A stretch of 64,000 nucleotides of DNA from Strongylocentrotus droebachiensis (taxonomy: Eukaryota > Echinodermata > Echinoidea > Camarodonta > Strongylocentrotidae), in the NCBI GenBank assembly GCA_035222895.1, contig JAVYIG010000094.1:495501-559500 (forward strand). Reading direction: 5' to 3'. The notes beneath the pieces were generated by a model. It had not been told where the DNA came from and ran no database searches. It saw only the letters and a list, made by a program, of their open reading frames with translations. Shown piece by piece: positions 24,010 to 36,199 of this stretch (position 1 is its first letter; each line of letters opens with the position of its first letter). The translations under genes and the position numbers were made by a program.

Positions 24010-24186
24010 TTTTTGAGCGTCAAGTAACGCCTGGCTGGAATGCTCCCCAGGGAGTAGAGATTGTGCACACAGTGTGTGCGGGCAAGTATTAAATCCAATG
24101 ACCGGGGTAATAGTATATTTGTAAAACGCTTAGAAACATTTGTGATAAGCCCTTTATACAAGGTAATATTATTATTATTATTATCA
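24010..24186 (+). mobile_element. SINE copy (family A)
   Basis: Matches 4600-4790 from TTTTGAGCGTCAAGTAACGC through GTGCACACAGTGTGTGCGGG and CCGGGGTAATAGTATATTTG. It ends in (ATT)n at about 24183. The shared start point with unrelated upstream sequence defines the 5' end. Confidence 0.85.
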
Positions 24187-26184
24187 CTTGATAAATCAAT
24201 ATTCTCCGGACGATACATATTAAAGTGATATGTTATATTTACTGTATGCGTGTAACTAAAGTACATACTGAAGTCAACGGAAGAAACAATATACCCATGA
24301 ATACGAACATAAGAAATGATCATATTACGTGTATTCACATGCATAATGGCCAGGCGCCTGGAGAGTGTTTAACCACAAGCATAGAGAGATAGAGAGGATT
24401 TTGATGAAAATCCGCCTAAATGTCACGGAGCGCTGACGAAGAAGTTCTTCATTTTGTCGGCAGAATGCAACCGATTCAGGCAAAATGCGCTAAAACGATC
24501 ACTCCACAGGCTCCGTATCCTCCGTATCCGGTAAGGAGTTGAGATTTTTTTTTCCCTGAAGTAAATGATATCATTTTGGGGGAGAAAATGAATATACGAG
24601 TACGTCACTTTTGAATGTTTCCGCGCCGCGAGTTATTATAATAGCGGAAATGAATAAGTGGGAAACCCCCATCCTCCGTTGATTATATGAAGTGCAATGA
24701 TCCTAAATGACGAAACGTGACGTGCCCCCCCCCCTCGATTCCCAATCAGACTGCCGGTATTGTTTGAATCAACTATAATTATGAAACGGTGGAAAACTCT
24801 TAATGTATACAATAGTGTATTGCCTCACTTCGAATGTATTTTATTTCCTTCTTTGGCTTTCTCCTGGTTATGATAAATACTTTGAAGGATTTACAACAAC
24901 CTTTTGTTCTTTTTTTTTTATTTATCATTATTCTTCATTTCGAAATCTCTATTCGTGTTACGTTTGTACAGTGTTCTTCCTCCGAAAACGAAAAGGTATA
25001 CGACCTTTAAGTTCCGATTACCGTAAATCACGATGCCACAGTCTGCGAGGAAGAATCATTCAGAAGAAACAGTTTTGTAAGGATTTTTGTTATAAGGCCC
25101 GTCCTTCGTTTACATCCCAAAGTGAATAGGGACCGGTTTTAATCAAGATAAAATTCCCAAAAGCAAAGTAAGACATTAACGTTTTCCGTCTGAAAGAAAA
25201 AATGAGGAAGAAAGGCTCAAAGGGTAGAAAAAAGCCTGGAACCATCGCCCATCGATAACGGTTCAAATGCCTTCTTCGGTGCGATACCGAAGGAAAGAGG
25301 TCTCCGGGAATACCGTCAAGGGGATAGAAACACGAAGTAAGAACACCCAAATCCAATCCAATTTAATGATTAAGTAATGCAGCGGGTATATGCGCCTGAT
25401 ATCATGTAACGATTGCGATGAGTACGCTTTGGAACCCGACTCTCAAGTGTGCCATTCTACGCGCGCCCATCGTAAAAACAAAGTCCCCAATTCGAAGTCT
25501 TTTTAAAGTGAGATTTATTTGCCAGTGATTCAATCGCTGATATTCATTGTTCACAAAAAAGGTAACCATTGCCATTTCTTTCGAAAGTGGAAAGTGAATT
25601 GGATGGTATTTAGAGAAATGGAGTACCTCACTGAAACAGTTCGAGTCAACTTGTCCAATTCAATTCGATATTAATTCCTTCAGGCGATGGACGTCATACA
25701 AATAAATAACCCCATTGGTATTTAGTTTAGAATTCAGATCATTTGAATCAACATGTACTATAACACAGTTTGAAAAGCCTCTTGAAATACACACGTGGCG
25801 CCATATTTTCTCAGGCAAACTGCTGAAGATTGCAAACTATTCCAATGATCTTGCATGGGTGGATTTGAAGGATAGGAACAAACATTGATGTGAAGCAAGG
25901 GTGTTGGATCGGGGCCGCATTTTACCTAGGGCCAAAGAAAGACACTGATTGACGTTGGCAGGTCGTCGGGTGATCTTTCAGCTCTGTTGCCTGCCCTACG
26001 AATATTTGGATGAACTCTCTGTCGAGGGGTGCACCGTCCCTCCGGAGATGCCGGAACTGCCGAATTCCCCCTGGGGTTCAACAAAATGAGAACGTTCTCC
26101 CTGCTTCACTCCGTAGTCTCATCAGTAGTGAAGGCCATTCCTGGTAGATGGCCCAGTTTCTAGAGCACTGTGGTTTCGTGCTGG
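24187..26184. other. No recognisable feature
   Basis: Unique-looking sequence with small open frames. A C-run lies at 24725-24734. Confidence 0.35.
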
Positions 26185-26300
26185 AGCTCTGTGGTGTGTT
26201 GGTTAATCTATTGACTCTCATACGGGAGGTCCTTGTTTCGATCCTTGCCTGTTGCTTCCATGATCTTACAAGGTGCTTCACCCACAAGTGCCTCTTTTGA
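26185..26300 (+). mobile_element. tRNA-derived SINE head (family V), truncated
   Basis: A box A-like TGGTGTGTTGGTTAA near 26192 and a box B-like TGTTTCGATCC near 26234 are followed by CTTACAAGGTGCTTCACCCA. That resembles the GGCAAGACATT-type segment of the copies at 30982 and 43080. The CCACCCAGGTG core is missing, so only the 5' part survives. Confidence 0.55.
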
Positions 26301-26705
26301 TCTACATGTACATTAAATTAGGATCTGACAATGCTTTGGTAATGATATGACATGATGACCCTCAAGAAGAGCAGTTTTGATACTTTCATTATCCAATCAC
26401 TCTTATTTTCACTAGAAATATCCACCTCTCCCAAAGAAAGATGCTTAATGCTGGGCTCCTTAATGCTCTGTAATTTGATAACAAAAGAGAGGGCCCCCAA
26501 TCTCCACGTCCGCTTTTCGAAATGTGATAATTCCTTATCGAAGATGAACGATCAAGCGTGGAGTATTCTGATTACAGTTTTGTGCAGGTGTGGACACTTA
26601 CATCATCTTAAGATGCGGGAGCAATGTGGTTTTAAAACGTGTCTACCGCTCGAACCGTCTGTGAACTGATATTAAATTCATTGAACGAGGTCGATATCTA
26701 GATCA

Positions 26706-26915
26706 ATAATTGCACCAATGTAGGCCACGCATATACTTGACAATGTTATCGAATTGAGCACGATTCTTCCCAGACGTGGTTTTCACACCCATTAATGTTT
26801 TGACATCCTTGGTCAGCTTGGTTCGTTCTTTCGCGAAAAAGAGCTGAACATCCAATTGTACTTTTTTGTTCCTGTGGTTTTTGACAAGAAGCCGGTAGCC
26901 GTTCTCAACCCAGAT
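26706..26915 (-). other. Open segment of 70 codons, Lys-rich, unrecognised
   Basis: The minus strand is open between two stops and reads IWVENGYRLLVKNHRNKK, then VQLDVQLFFAKERTKLTKDV and further basic sequence. It has no upstream Met and no clear splice sites. Composition is protein-like, so it may be a scrap of a transposon ORF or a lost exon, but I recognise no family and cannot exclude chance. Confidence 0.2.
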
Positions 26916-29900
26916 TCATCCCCAATAGCCCGATGGCTCCTTTCAAGTTAGCCTTTGTCGTCTCATCAAAACTAATTTGCCTGAATAACTTGAAGTGTGG
27001 TGACATTTATAGCTTCTCAAGAACAGTCTTCCGCCCTTGTGTGTGCACCTATGGGGATGGTACCATGCCGTGGACTTCGCCTGCAGCCTCAACACAGTTG
27101 TCTTTGACGTTGCGCCTGCCTTTAGGTGAGTCTCCTAGGAAGGTAGCCTAAGTCGACGTCGCATTGTATGTCTGTCTCTTCCACCCTAACGGTTCTCCTT
27201 TTTCCACAAAGTGGTTCTCTATGTCGTAGAGTCCTACTGTTGAGCACCAACAACGACATTGGTTTTTGACAATTGGCAATAGTGTGATATCTGCCTGGTA
27301 TTCTACTGTACACAGCTATCCTGGTCTTAGGCAGCCGCATTTACAATACTTTGTAAATTATTAGCATGTGTAATTGACATTGACGCTACCGTTATAGTGC
27401 TTCGTAGATGCGAGCGAGCCATTGCTTCGCTGCTTTGTGCATGCTTAATCAGATTATCTCAAAATAAACTTGGCACGGGTGGGTTTGGGGCTTGGCACAA
27501 TGGGGATTAGCCCTGTGGCATGATAAGAGTTAACGATGATTATTCAATCGCTGTTATGCTCTAGTACAGCAGAGCCGGAACATATGCCATCACCGCATGG
27601 ATTGTTTTTACTTTCGTGCTAAATCTACTCCTCAAAAGCTCACTTCGTTCTGATAAAATCATACCGAATCATAACCATGGGAGCTAATATGACACCACGG
27701 CATCTCGATGTGACATCGAAGAAAACAGAGTATGATTTAATAGTTCAACGTGCAACTTAATCGTTCCTTACTACCCGGTTGTACTAGATCATCATCATTT
27801 TCATCACCCACTAATACATCATAATCGATTTGAGAACTAGTTCATCTCTGGAACGAAGAGAGAGAGAGAGAGACTCTGAAGCATCGATTTAAACGTGTCT
27901 TAACTTTCAGATATGGAACGGGGTGTGGATAACGATGCACCGCTGACGCTTTGGGCTGTTGGAATGTGAGAAGCCTAGCTTGGCGTCATCTCAAAACATA
28001 TCGTGCATATTTCTCGCTCCTCTAGTCATTATGGTGACTCGGGTTACACTCTTTTTCACCACCCTGATCCCTCTTCTTTCGCTGCCAAATTAAGGTGCCA
28101 GAGTCCCCAAGACAAGGCACCCTTGATTTATGAAGCCTACCCAGAAACGTGCTTCAATTTTTTTCGAACCATAAATAATCAATCTTCAAGCGTTCGTAAT
28201 CCATACAATCATACTTTTTCTCCTCAGATTAATGAAGAGGGAATGAAGGGCAACGGATGGATGTGGGATGACATTTTCTCAAAAGTTGGTCAACTAAAGA
28301 TATGTTTTATTCTTGATAATGGGATGATTATAGTTATGTCATATACACTAGCGAATGTAAAACACACAAATAATATTGTTCTTAGTAGGTCCAACTCCAT
28401 GGTAGGTCCAGCCTTTTGCCAATGAACTGTAGCACTGCAGGTTTAATAGGATGGTTTTAAAAGAGACGCCGGTGCCTTTAACTACAGATATCGGCTGTGG
28501 CCACTCTCCTTCGGAAGCGGTGGATCATGAACCCCTTTTCATTGATGTGTTATTCGGCATAAGAGCTAGTAATGGGGCTAGGGGCCTTGGGCAGAAGTGC
28601 AATCTCACTTTCCGATGCAAGACCCTCCCTCGTGGAGTGTATGTTCAAGGAGGTATGGCATATCGGTCATCGAGATAATTCTCTGTGATTAAACGAAGAA
28701 CCTGCGAGCATATCGGTGGGCATACACCTGTTCTGAGTAGAGTTTAGCTTTACATCGCTCAAGTGGTGCTTGTATAGCGCCACCAGGCCCTGTCAGCATC
28801 GCTAGGTGTCTATTGCATGTTTATGACGAATCGCTTACATGTCATATATACAGGCCCGAAAATAGATGAGTGTGTATGATTACAACATACCTCATCGGAT
28901 TGTGATTAAAAGTTTGTATTTTGAGATGACTTCTGGTTTTCGACGCTTTTGAGTAATACCGGAGGAGGGATTCGTCCTCTTCTGAGATGTCAGAATTATA
29001 CGACCGTTGAGGCTCCCAGGAAGTTTAACAAAAAGCATATCAAGCCAACTGAGATCAATACAGAAATTAGAAAAGTTCAGATTATTCTCAACCTTCAGTT
29101 CTCATCTTTGACTGGCATTATGACTGGTTAGCTTTTTCTCCGTCTTTAAGCTGTTCTATCCCTCTTCTCTGAGCTGTAAATCCTGAAGACCTGATTTCTG
29201 CTAGAGTATGCCAACAGACAGAACGAGAGACGCACCATCTCGTCGTTTATGACAAATCAGCCCAAATGTAGAATAAATCAAGAGTCTTGTTTCAGGGATA
29301 GCCGGGATGTGCGAAATAATATTTCATGTTGTTTAACGAACACGAGAAGCGAAGATGATCACTGCCTAGACGGATTTTACATCTGTAATGTCACGGAAAA
29401 TAAATTGACTTCGCAATGTTCACATTCTTTAGGCCCACAGCACAAAAACATATTTTCCTAGGTACCGATTCACATTCATATTTTGTAGAGGATTTGCCTG
29501 TTGTAGATCGGATGTTCAGCTATTTCAAAGTGTTCTACGAATTTTAAAATAGTATATAATTATGTAGACGTTAATAAGGAAATTCGACTTGTTTTGGGTG
29601 TGCATTATAAACTTTGCATTTTAAATGGATGAAGAAGACAATAATTTGTATTATCTCAAATGATTTTAAATCATAAAAAAATTGCAAAATTATGACATAT
29701 GAAAGTATGCCAAAATTACACTGTAAATGAATATTGTTATTTGAGAAATCTTTGTTTACGAATTAGCATTCAATGTAAATTATATGAACTAATTAAAATA
29801 ATATTAATAAACGAAACGGCTTGAACATGGTTTGAATCGTATGATTTTTAAAGCCTACCCCCCTAACAAAAAACAAAAACTAAGCATTCCGTTACTTCTT

Positions 29901-30981
29901 ACGCATCCGAAATGGTTTCCTGAAATTTGCATTACATTTGGATTCACCAAATATCTTTTCCTCCACGAAGTGTCCAACAATGCATAAAAACATGACGAAA
30001 AATGCCTCCACGCATACGTCTAACATCATTCATTATGTAGTGAATTTATAAAAGTCAACATTATATTGCAAGTCTAATTCAATACACATAGTAGCTTTTA
30101 TAAAGGCGATACATCCCTGGGAGAATAGCATTTTGCTACGATTACCGAAACCCGACCCTAAAAATATACGACGGAGTGGCTAAGTTGTAAGAGTTACCGT
30201 CTCTTGGTCGTAACCTTACCCGTAGGACGGAATAAGGCGCACATCTTACACTCATGCGCCTAATCCACTTCTCATGCCCAAATAAAACCATTCTGCCATC
30301 GTCGTAAGTGCAGCGGGCGGCTCAGCTCCTCGTGAGCTTTGGCTGTAAGAGCTAGCTTGGAGCGTGTTTATGCATGTTGGGGGTAAATATGATGGTTCCT
30401 TTATTGTGACTTGATCAGGAAAAGTGGCAGTGATGGATATTCGATCGCGGAAAAGCGAAGTTCTGGGAAACCCTCTCGATCCCAATAGTTATCATGATTA
30501 TATCAAATGTATTACACGTCTCTGCTTAGATGCAAATAAAACGCACCCACATAATAATGCTTTTTAAACTAGCTTGTCTTGTGTTTTTGGTCAGCTTCAA
30601 TTTCGGGTTTCCCCGCCTATTTCTTTTTGAAAATAGTTACTGTCTTATGAACTGTATCATGATGTACCCTTCATCAGAGGGAAAAACGTTACTAGGAACA
30701 CATCAGAAAATAAAGTGGCTTTCAGTTGAATCATTTCTAAAAGGAAGAATTCAACTTGTAAGATGAAATAAGAAATGATTGATGAAACATGACCGAGACG
30801 CACTTCACCTGTAGGCGTCCTTACCTTGCTAGTGGCGCCCTCTATCTGGTAATTTCTGCAATCTGTGGCATAGCTTGGATCCAGACATTGGGATCAGAGA
30901 GGGGCGGGGGGGGGGGGGGCGACTATCAACTTGTTTGGCGGTACTGATGATCTTCCTAGGTGGATGGTATACGAATCATCA
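26916..30981. other. No recognisable feature
   Basis: Open frames up to 140 codons occur (for example 28003-28425 +) but show no domain, no coherent splice sites and no codon bias that I can see. Confidence 0.35.
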
Positions 30982-31245
30982 TGGCTCATAATACAAAGTC
31001 TCTTTGCGCTTTGGAAAGTATTACCCTAGCTTTAGCTGCGGCAACCAATATCAGTGCACAGTGCACAGTGCATCTCAAGGAATAATCATACCAGGCACCC
31101 ATGTACCTCACCTGGGTGGAGCGTACCAAATGTAGATCAATGTCTTGCCGAATGACATAAGTGCCGCGGCGGGACTTGAGCCGCGGACATTGTGATCCAT
31201 CCACGGTCCGTTGACATATCCACTCGACCACGACACATCTACTAT
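30982..31245 (-). mobile_element. Full-length tRNA-derived SINE (family V), reverse strand
   Basis: On the minus strand, box A TGGTCGAGTGG (31220-31230) is a perfect Pol III match and box B GGCTCAAGTCC (31172-31182) nearly so. These are followed by GGCAAGACATTGATCTACAT, the core CTCCACCCAGGTGAGGTACA, CCTTGAGATGCACTG, and a GGGTAATACTT 3' end. The tRNA-like head resembles Ser/Leu-type genes. It is not a functional tRNA, since the body continues ~200 bp. Confidence 0.85.
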
Positions 31246-32770
31246 ATCAAAAGGGGAAGGGGTGAGGTGATTGGCGGTCTCGTCATCACCTCCCATTCTG
31301 CCCTTTTCATTTATTTCTTTATCTACATCATATGTTTCTTTTTTCCCTTTTGTTGTGTGTCTGTTTTGGCCACCATTCGATTAGAGGCACCCCTCCCTCC
31401 TCTCCTCCTTCTCCTTCGTAGCCGAGGAGCTGTCTTCAGGGGAAACAAACAAAACAAGATGGGTTGTGGCTTTTGGAAATGACTGCAGTGTCGTGTGGAC
31501 AGAAACTATTATCCGCACACTATTCCATTTGGAAAAGGATTCGCTGTTTATGCAGCTCGTTCTGAATTCATCCGCGTTTGAATGTTTTCTGACACCCCAA
31601 TTCGATTCAGATCATAATTTAAGCCCGTATAAACACAGACCAAGAAAATGGATGGTGCGGGAAAGGAATAACAAACAAGCATATAGAGCAATGCAATAAA
31701 AGTCACGAGGCAATATTTGTATTATGACTGGATGTGACCATTTTAGATGTATGCTTGATGCTGATGTGTAGATGTTATACCGGATGACAGCCACCATGTT
31801 CATAGCAAAAAAGTGTTTTATCTATATCCCCCGTTGGCCAATCCCGGCTTCTTTTCCCTCTCTGTTGTTCCGTTTCCGTCGTGTTATTTAAGCTTAAAAG
31901 CATACTTAAGTACAGGAACAGCGTAACTTCGTTACACGAAAATTTGTAAATACAACCATGACCGCTGGCACAAATTACCCTACTTTTCGAAAATATCATT
32001 GTTTATTGCTTTGGCATAAATAAGTAGCGTATCTCCTATTTCCGATAACCCAATTCAAGCTTTTATATTTGATTACCAAATACGACGTATCATCCTCCTG
32101 AACATGGCAGAAATTCGAGCCAAAAAGCAAAATAGATGCATGATATACATTTAAGGGATGCGATTTGAACATTGTGTGGTATAGAAAAGATTATTCGCTG
32201 GTCTAGACTTTGGTGTTGCTGTTGTTGTTGTTGCTTTTGTTTTCATCAATTGTCTACGAAACCTGTCTGAATCTGTAATGTGATGAGTCGGGAGAGGGGG
32301 GGGGGGGGGTGGGAGGGCGTAATTAGCAAATGGTTAACTCATATAGACCGACGCACAGTTTGGCAATGTTAACGTGACTTCCAATGCATTCTAATTTTCC
32401 TTCCTATTTTCAGCTAAAAGAAGAAAAAAACACGTACAAAGGCAAACAACAAAAGAACCGTATACATAATTTCATATTCAGCCACTATCCATTATACACT
32501 CCAAAGGTGCTTAGTTTCAAGTATACTCTGCTAAATTCACTTTATACATGCATCATCGATACAAATGCATTTCAGTGTGGTTTCTCGCGTTCCTGTTATG
32601 GTTTTTTTCTTCAAAAACCACAAAGAATGGTGGGTTTTCGATGCTATTTGTCTCGCCTTAAATTTTTATAAAGGATTCTGTTAACCCGAAATTCCTAGAA
32701 AAAACGTTCCCCTTGGGATGTCATTATGCTAACTGTATGATATCTAGCGATACCGTCAGGGAAGACAGAA
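31246..32770. other. No recognisable feature
   Basis: Unique-looking sequence; a G-run lies at 32298-32310. Confidence 0.35.
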
Positions 32771-32775
32771 AACCG

Positions 32776-33020
32776 AACAGAGAAGAAGTGAACAAAACAA
32801 AAGAAGACAAAGAAATATATGATGATGATGGATTAGAAGAAGAAGAAGAGGAAGAGGAGAAGGAGAACAAGAAAAAGAATGAGAAGAATAAAATGAACAG
32901 AAAAGAAATAAGAAGAAGACTATTAAAGGAGAAGAAGAAGAAGAAGAAGAAGAAGAAGAAGAAGAAGAAGAAGAAGAAGAAGAAGAAGAAAAACAAAACT
33001 GAGAAGAAGAGGAAGAATAC
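32776..33020. repeat. Second (AAG)n-rich tract
   Basis: Impure A/G-rich sequence grading into ~20 AAG units at 32930-32990. The lysine-rich and poly-Phe frames over it are artefacts. Confidence 0.9.
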
Positions 33021-35140
33021 AACTTTGCATCACAACAAAATCTTAAAACTAGGTATAGTTTTATTCAGTTTGTAATCGGTTTTATGATGTGACTGATGTA
33101 TGAGTACTGATGTTCAAGAAGCTAACGTGAATAAATGTCCGTTCCGCTGTGAAATTTACATCGAAATGAGTGCATTTATTTTCTTAAATCGTCAGCCCAT
33201 ATACTCTGAAACGTAATCAGGTGAAGACATTATCAAGGAGAGTAATTAGGGGCGCTGTTAGGGGGGAATGGTTGAATGTCCATGCTTCCCTTATGATATT
33301 CCACAAAACAATTTGAACATAACTTTAGAAAAGCATGATAACTTTATGGTGTCTTTTTATATAGATGATTGGTGCTAACAAATATAAGAGTCGCAACGAA
33401 AACGGACATATTTTTCGTCTTGAGCTGATCCGAAGTCAGACAATATAAGCTGAAGCGAAAGAAACAAAGAAACGTGTCTGCTTTCGTTGTTAGTCTTCCA
33501 TGTCTATTTTGTGTGGGGTGGGGGTGAGGGGGGGGGGGGGTACTCGTCAGTACTTTACGATGCATGTCCTACACAGACTGAATACTCTTCTGATGTTTAT
33601 GTCATTCATATTATGCCTTGTGCAACAGACACTTTCCATAAAGCCCCATACGTATTCATAACAGCTCAGGAGACACCCCCAGATTTGCCTCCTTATATCA
33701 TACTTTTCACTGCTTGTGAATGTCATCAAATATATATGTATTCCCGCCCCCTAGGGCAATACAGCGAACGTTGCATAAGTCAGAAAAGCTGTTTGCTACA
33801 AGCATATCGCATATTGAAGTCAAAGACCCTTATTGGGACGATGCCTGCATGTGTTACGATGTACATGTATGACTGTGTGTGATCAACATCAAGATGATTT
33901 TAATGTTGCTTTACGACACTTCTGAATTAGCTTTGTCACCTTGTCTGTCGACCTTAATGTCATATCAAGGTTTATGCACATCACTTGCGAGAAGTCATTA
34001 CAGGTAATAAAACGTTTTTTTTAATATGGGGTCATGAATTCGGTTCAAATGTATACATTGGAAGCATATAAGATTTTACAATATTCAATGATCGTTGTCG
34101 TGGTTGAAATTAAGTCTAAAGTTATGCAATTATAAATAATAAGGTTGTTATGTTGTATAGCTCCCTCTCAAGGTCAAGATATTAATAAAGCTAGAAAACA
34201 ATGTTTGTTGACTAAAATCGACCGATTAGCTATTTCCGTTTGGAAATTATATATCATAACTACATATTCTGAGATTTTCATGGTCGCAGCTACCATTGTA
34301 CGGCCGTAGGCGCTATTCGAAATTTATCAAAATTTACCGGGAGCATTTGAAATTTTTATATTCAACTGTTCTCGGAAGCAGAAGTGTTTTAGGGGCTAAG
34401 TTTTCTAGTGCTTATAATACATCCACAGGGGCATCCAAATATATCCAAATTGTAAAGAATCATTTATCCACCCAATTTCAAAATTTCCCAAAACTTTGTA
34501 TTACCTTTAATAAAAGTCATAAATGATTTTAAAAACAAATGTTCCAGTGGCCACAGAGAATAAACGAGTTGGAAAGCTGGGGCGTCGCTTCGTATTGGTA
34601 GATATACAACAGTTCTTATAATTATGTTTTAGGCATTTTAGTCTTTTTGACAATTAGTAAATAAACACAAAATATATATATTTGATTAATAATTGCTGTC
34701 GGAGTACAACAAAACGTTATATTGATCCTTTGATGACCCAACATTGACTCAAGTGTCGCCGTCTCCAGGCTAATTTTGTGAAAGATTGGATGTATAGAAA
34801 TTCAATCAGTGTGAGCATTGACCACAGGGCAATTCTGGGGGGGGGGGGGATGTGTCAGTTCGCATACTATTCACGACAGTTATCCCACCATTAGCCGTTT
34901 TGAACTCAGTCTTTTCCCGTTCTGCCTCATTTTATCATTTTGATTTGTTTTTGACCGAGGGCGTGCAAGGTAATCGCGTCTACACAAACATACTGACACC
35001 GGGTCGTACGGTCATGGGCGCTTCCAAGTTCCATTATGTTCATGTTTGTGCAGATTTTACCTGGCGGCGGTGCCACACTGCCGCATAGTTTCCTCCATGT
35101 TCATCGCTTCTAATTGACTGCCGAAATTCAATTGCGCTCG
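33021..35140. other. No recognisable feature
   Basis: Unique-looking AT-rich sequence with G-runs at 33529-33540 and 34839-34849. Short frames are not convincing. Confidence 0.35.
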
Positions 35141-35238
35141 CCCAATCTCTATAAGAGCCGCGTATCAGCTGCGGAGACTGTCATGCACTCCCCTCGGCCC
35201 TCCCATCATCTTCGCCGTCGAACATTCATCGTGTGAGT
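35141..35238 (+). promoter_or_regulatory. Candidate core promoter plus leader exon with splice donor
   Basis: TATAAGAG starts at 35150 and is followed by a local CG-rich stretch (GCCGCG, CTGCGG). An initiator-like TCATGC has its A at 35183, 33 bp downstream. A strong donor CGT|GTGAGTG follows at 35232/35233, giving a ~50-nt leader exon. A CCAAT-like CCCAATC sits at 35141. The order and spacing fit a TATA promoter with a short non-coding first exon. The nearest same-strand coding exon found is at 54512, so a ~19-kb first intron would be needed. All components are short and could be coincidental. Confidence 0.3.
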
Positions 35239-35515
35239 GTGAGAGAAGGGAAGTTTATACAAAATATTGAGCATGGTCTTGATTTTAGGGGGCGAATTCC
35301 ATATCTTCAAGTCAAGCCCCCATGTGTAAGGCGATGCGTATTCGATATGTTGGTGTGCAGCTGTCGATAATGCCTGAATGAGAGGGAAAAGGACGAATTA
35401 TTATCATAGTCGAGTCAGGAGAGAGAGAAAATGTTATGCACTCAACCACTTTCCTATCTTTACCTGTCCTCTCGTCTTTTTACCCATGTCTCTATCTCTC
35501 ACGTACCCATTATTT

Positions 35516-35883
35516 CCTTCACCATCACTTCTCTCTCTCTCTCTCTCTCTCCCTCTATCTCTCTCTCCCTCTTTCTCTATCTATCTATCTTAGACCTTTT
35601 CCATTTTCATCTCGGCCATTCCGATATGCTTACACACTGTTACCTAAAGAACGGTCCGTTAAATGAATTTTATGAAATGAATCTGTTTGGTTTTGCGATT
35701 GATCGATGTGATAAAAGCTCATAAACATCGATTAGCAATGTGTGATGTGTGTTGAATCCCCCACCCCCCCCCCCCCCTTAGCAAACAAAAATGATAATAA
35801 AATCATCGAAACATGTTTTGTTTTTTATGATCTAAAGTAGATATGGACTTACTGTAGATAAGAACACACTCTCTCTCTTTCTC

Positions 35884-35923
<40 letters not shown>

Positions 35924-36170
35924 ACTTTCTCTCTCTTTCTCTCTCTTTCTCTCTCTCCCTCTCTTTATCTCTCTCTCTATGTCTTTCCTTCTCTCCCCTC
36001 TATCTCTCTCTTTCTCTCCCCTTATCTCTATCCCTCTCCTTCCCTTCCCCTCTTTTTTTCTCTCCTTCTCACCGCCCCGTTCTCACACTCGTCATCTCTT
36101 TCCCTCTTTCATTTTCTTTTATAAAATGTTCTTCTTCTTCCACCCTCCCTTTCACTCTTCCTTTCTCTCG
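35516..36170. repeat. Polypyrimidine domain with (CT)n tracts
   Basis: CT-rich at 35526-35590 and 35869-36170, with a C-run at 35761-35777 between them. The open frames over it are Ser/Leu/Phe polymers. Confidence 0.9.
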
Positions 36171-36199
36171 CGCATGGCTAGACCATCAGACTGTCATTA

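Noticed and set aside
28003-28425. 140-codon + strand frame
   Set aside because: No domain, signal or splice evidence. Length is possible by chance in 64 kb.
31150-31245. tRNA gene on the minus strand
   Set aside because: The A and B boxes are good, but the sequence continues into a SINE core shared with 43080 and 55030, and no acceptor-stem pairing is evident.
33487-33882. 131-codon + strand frame
   Set aside because: It opens through a G-run and shows no recognisable content.
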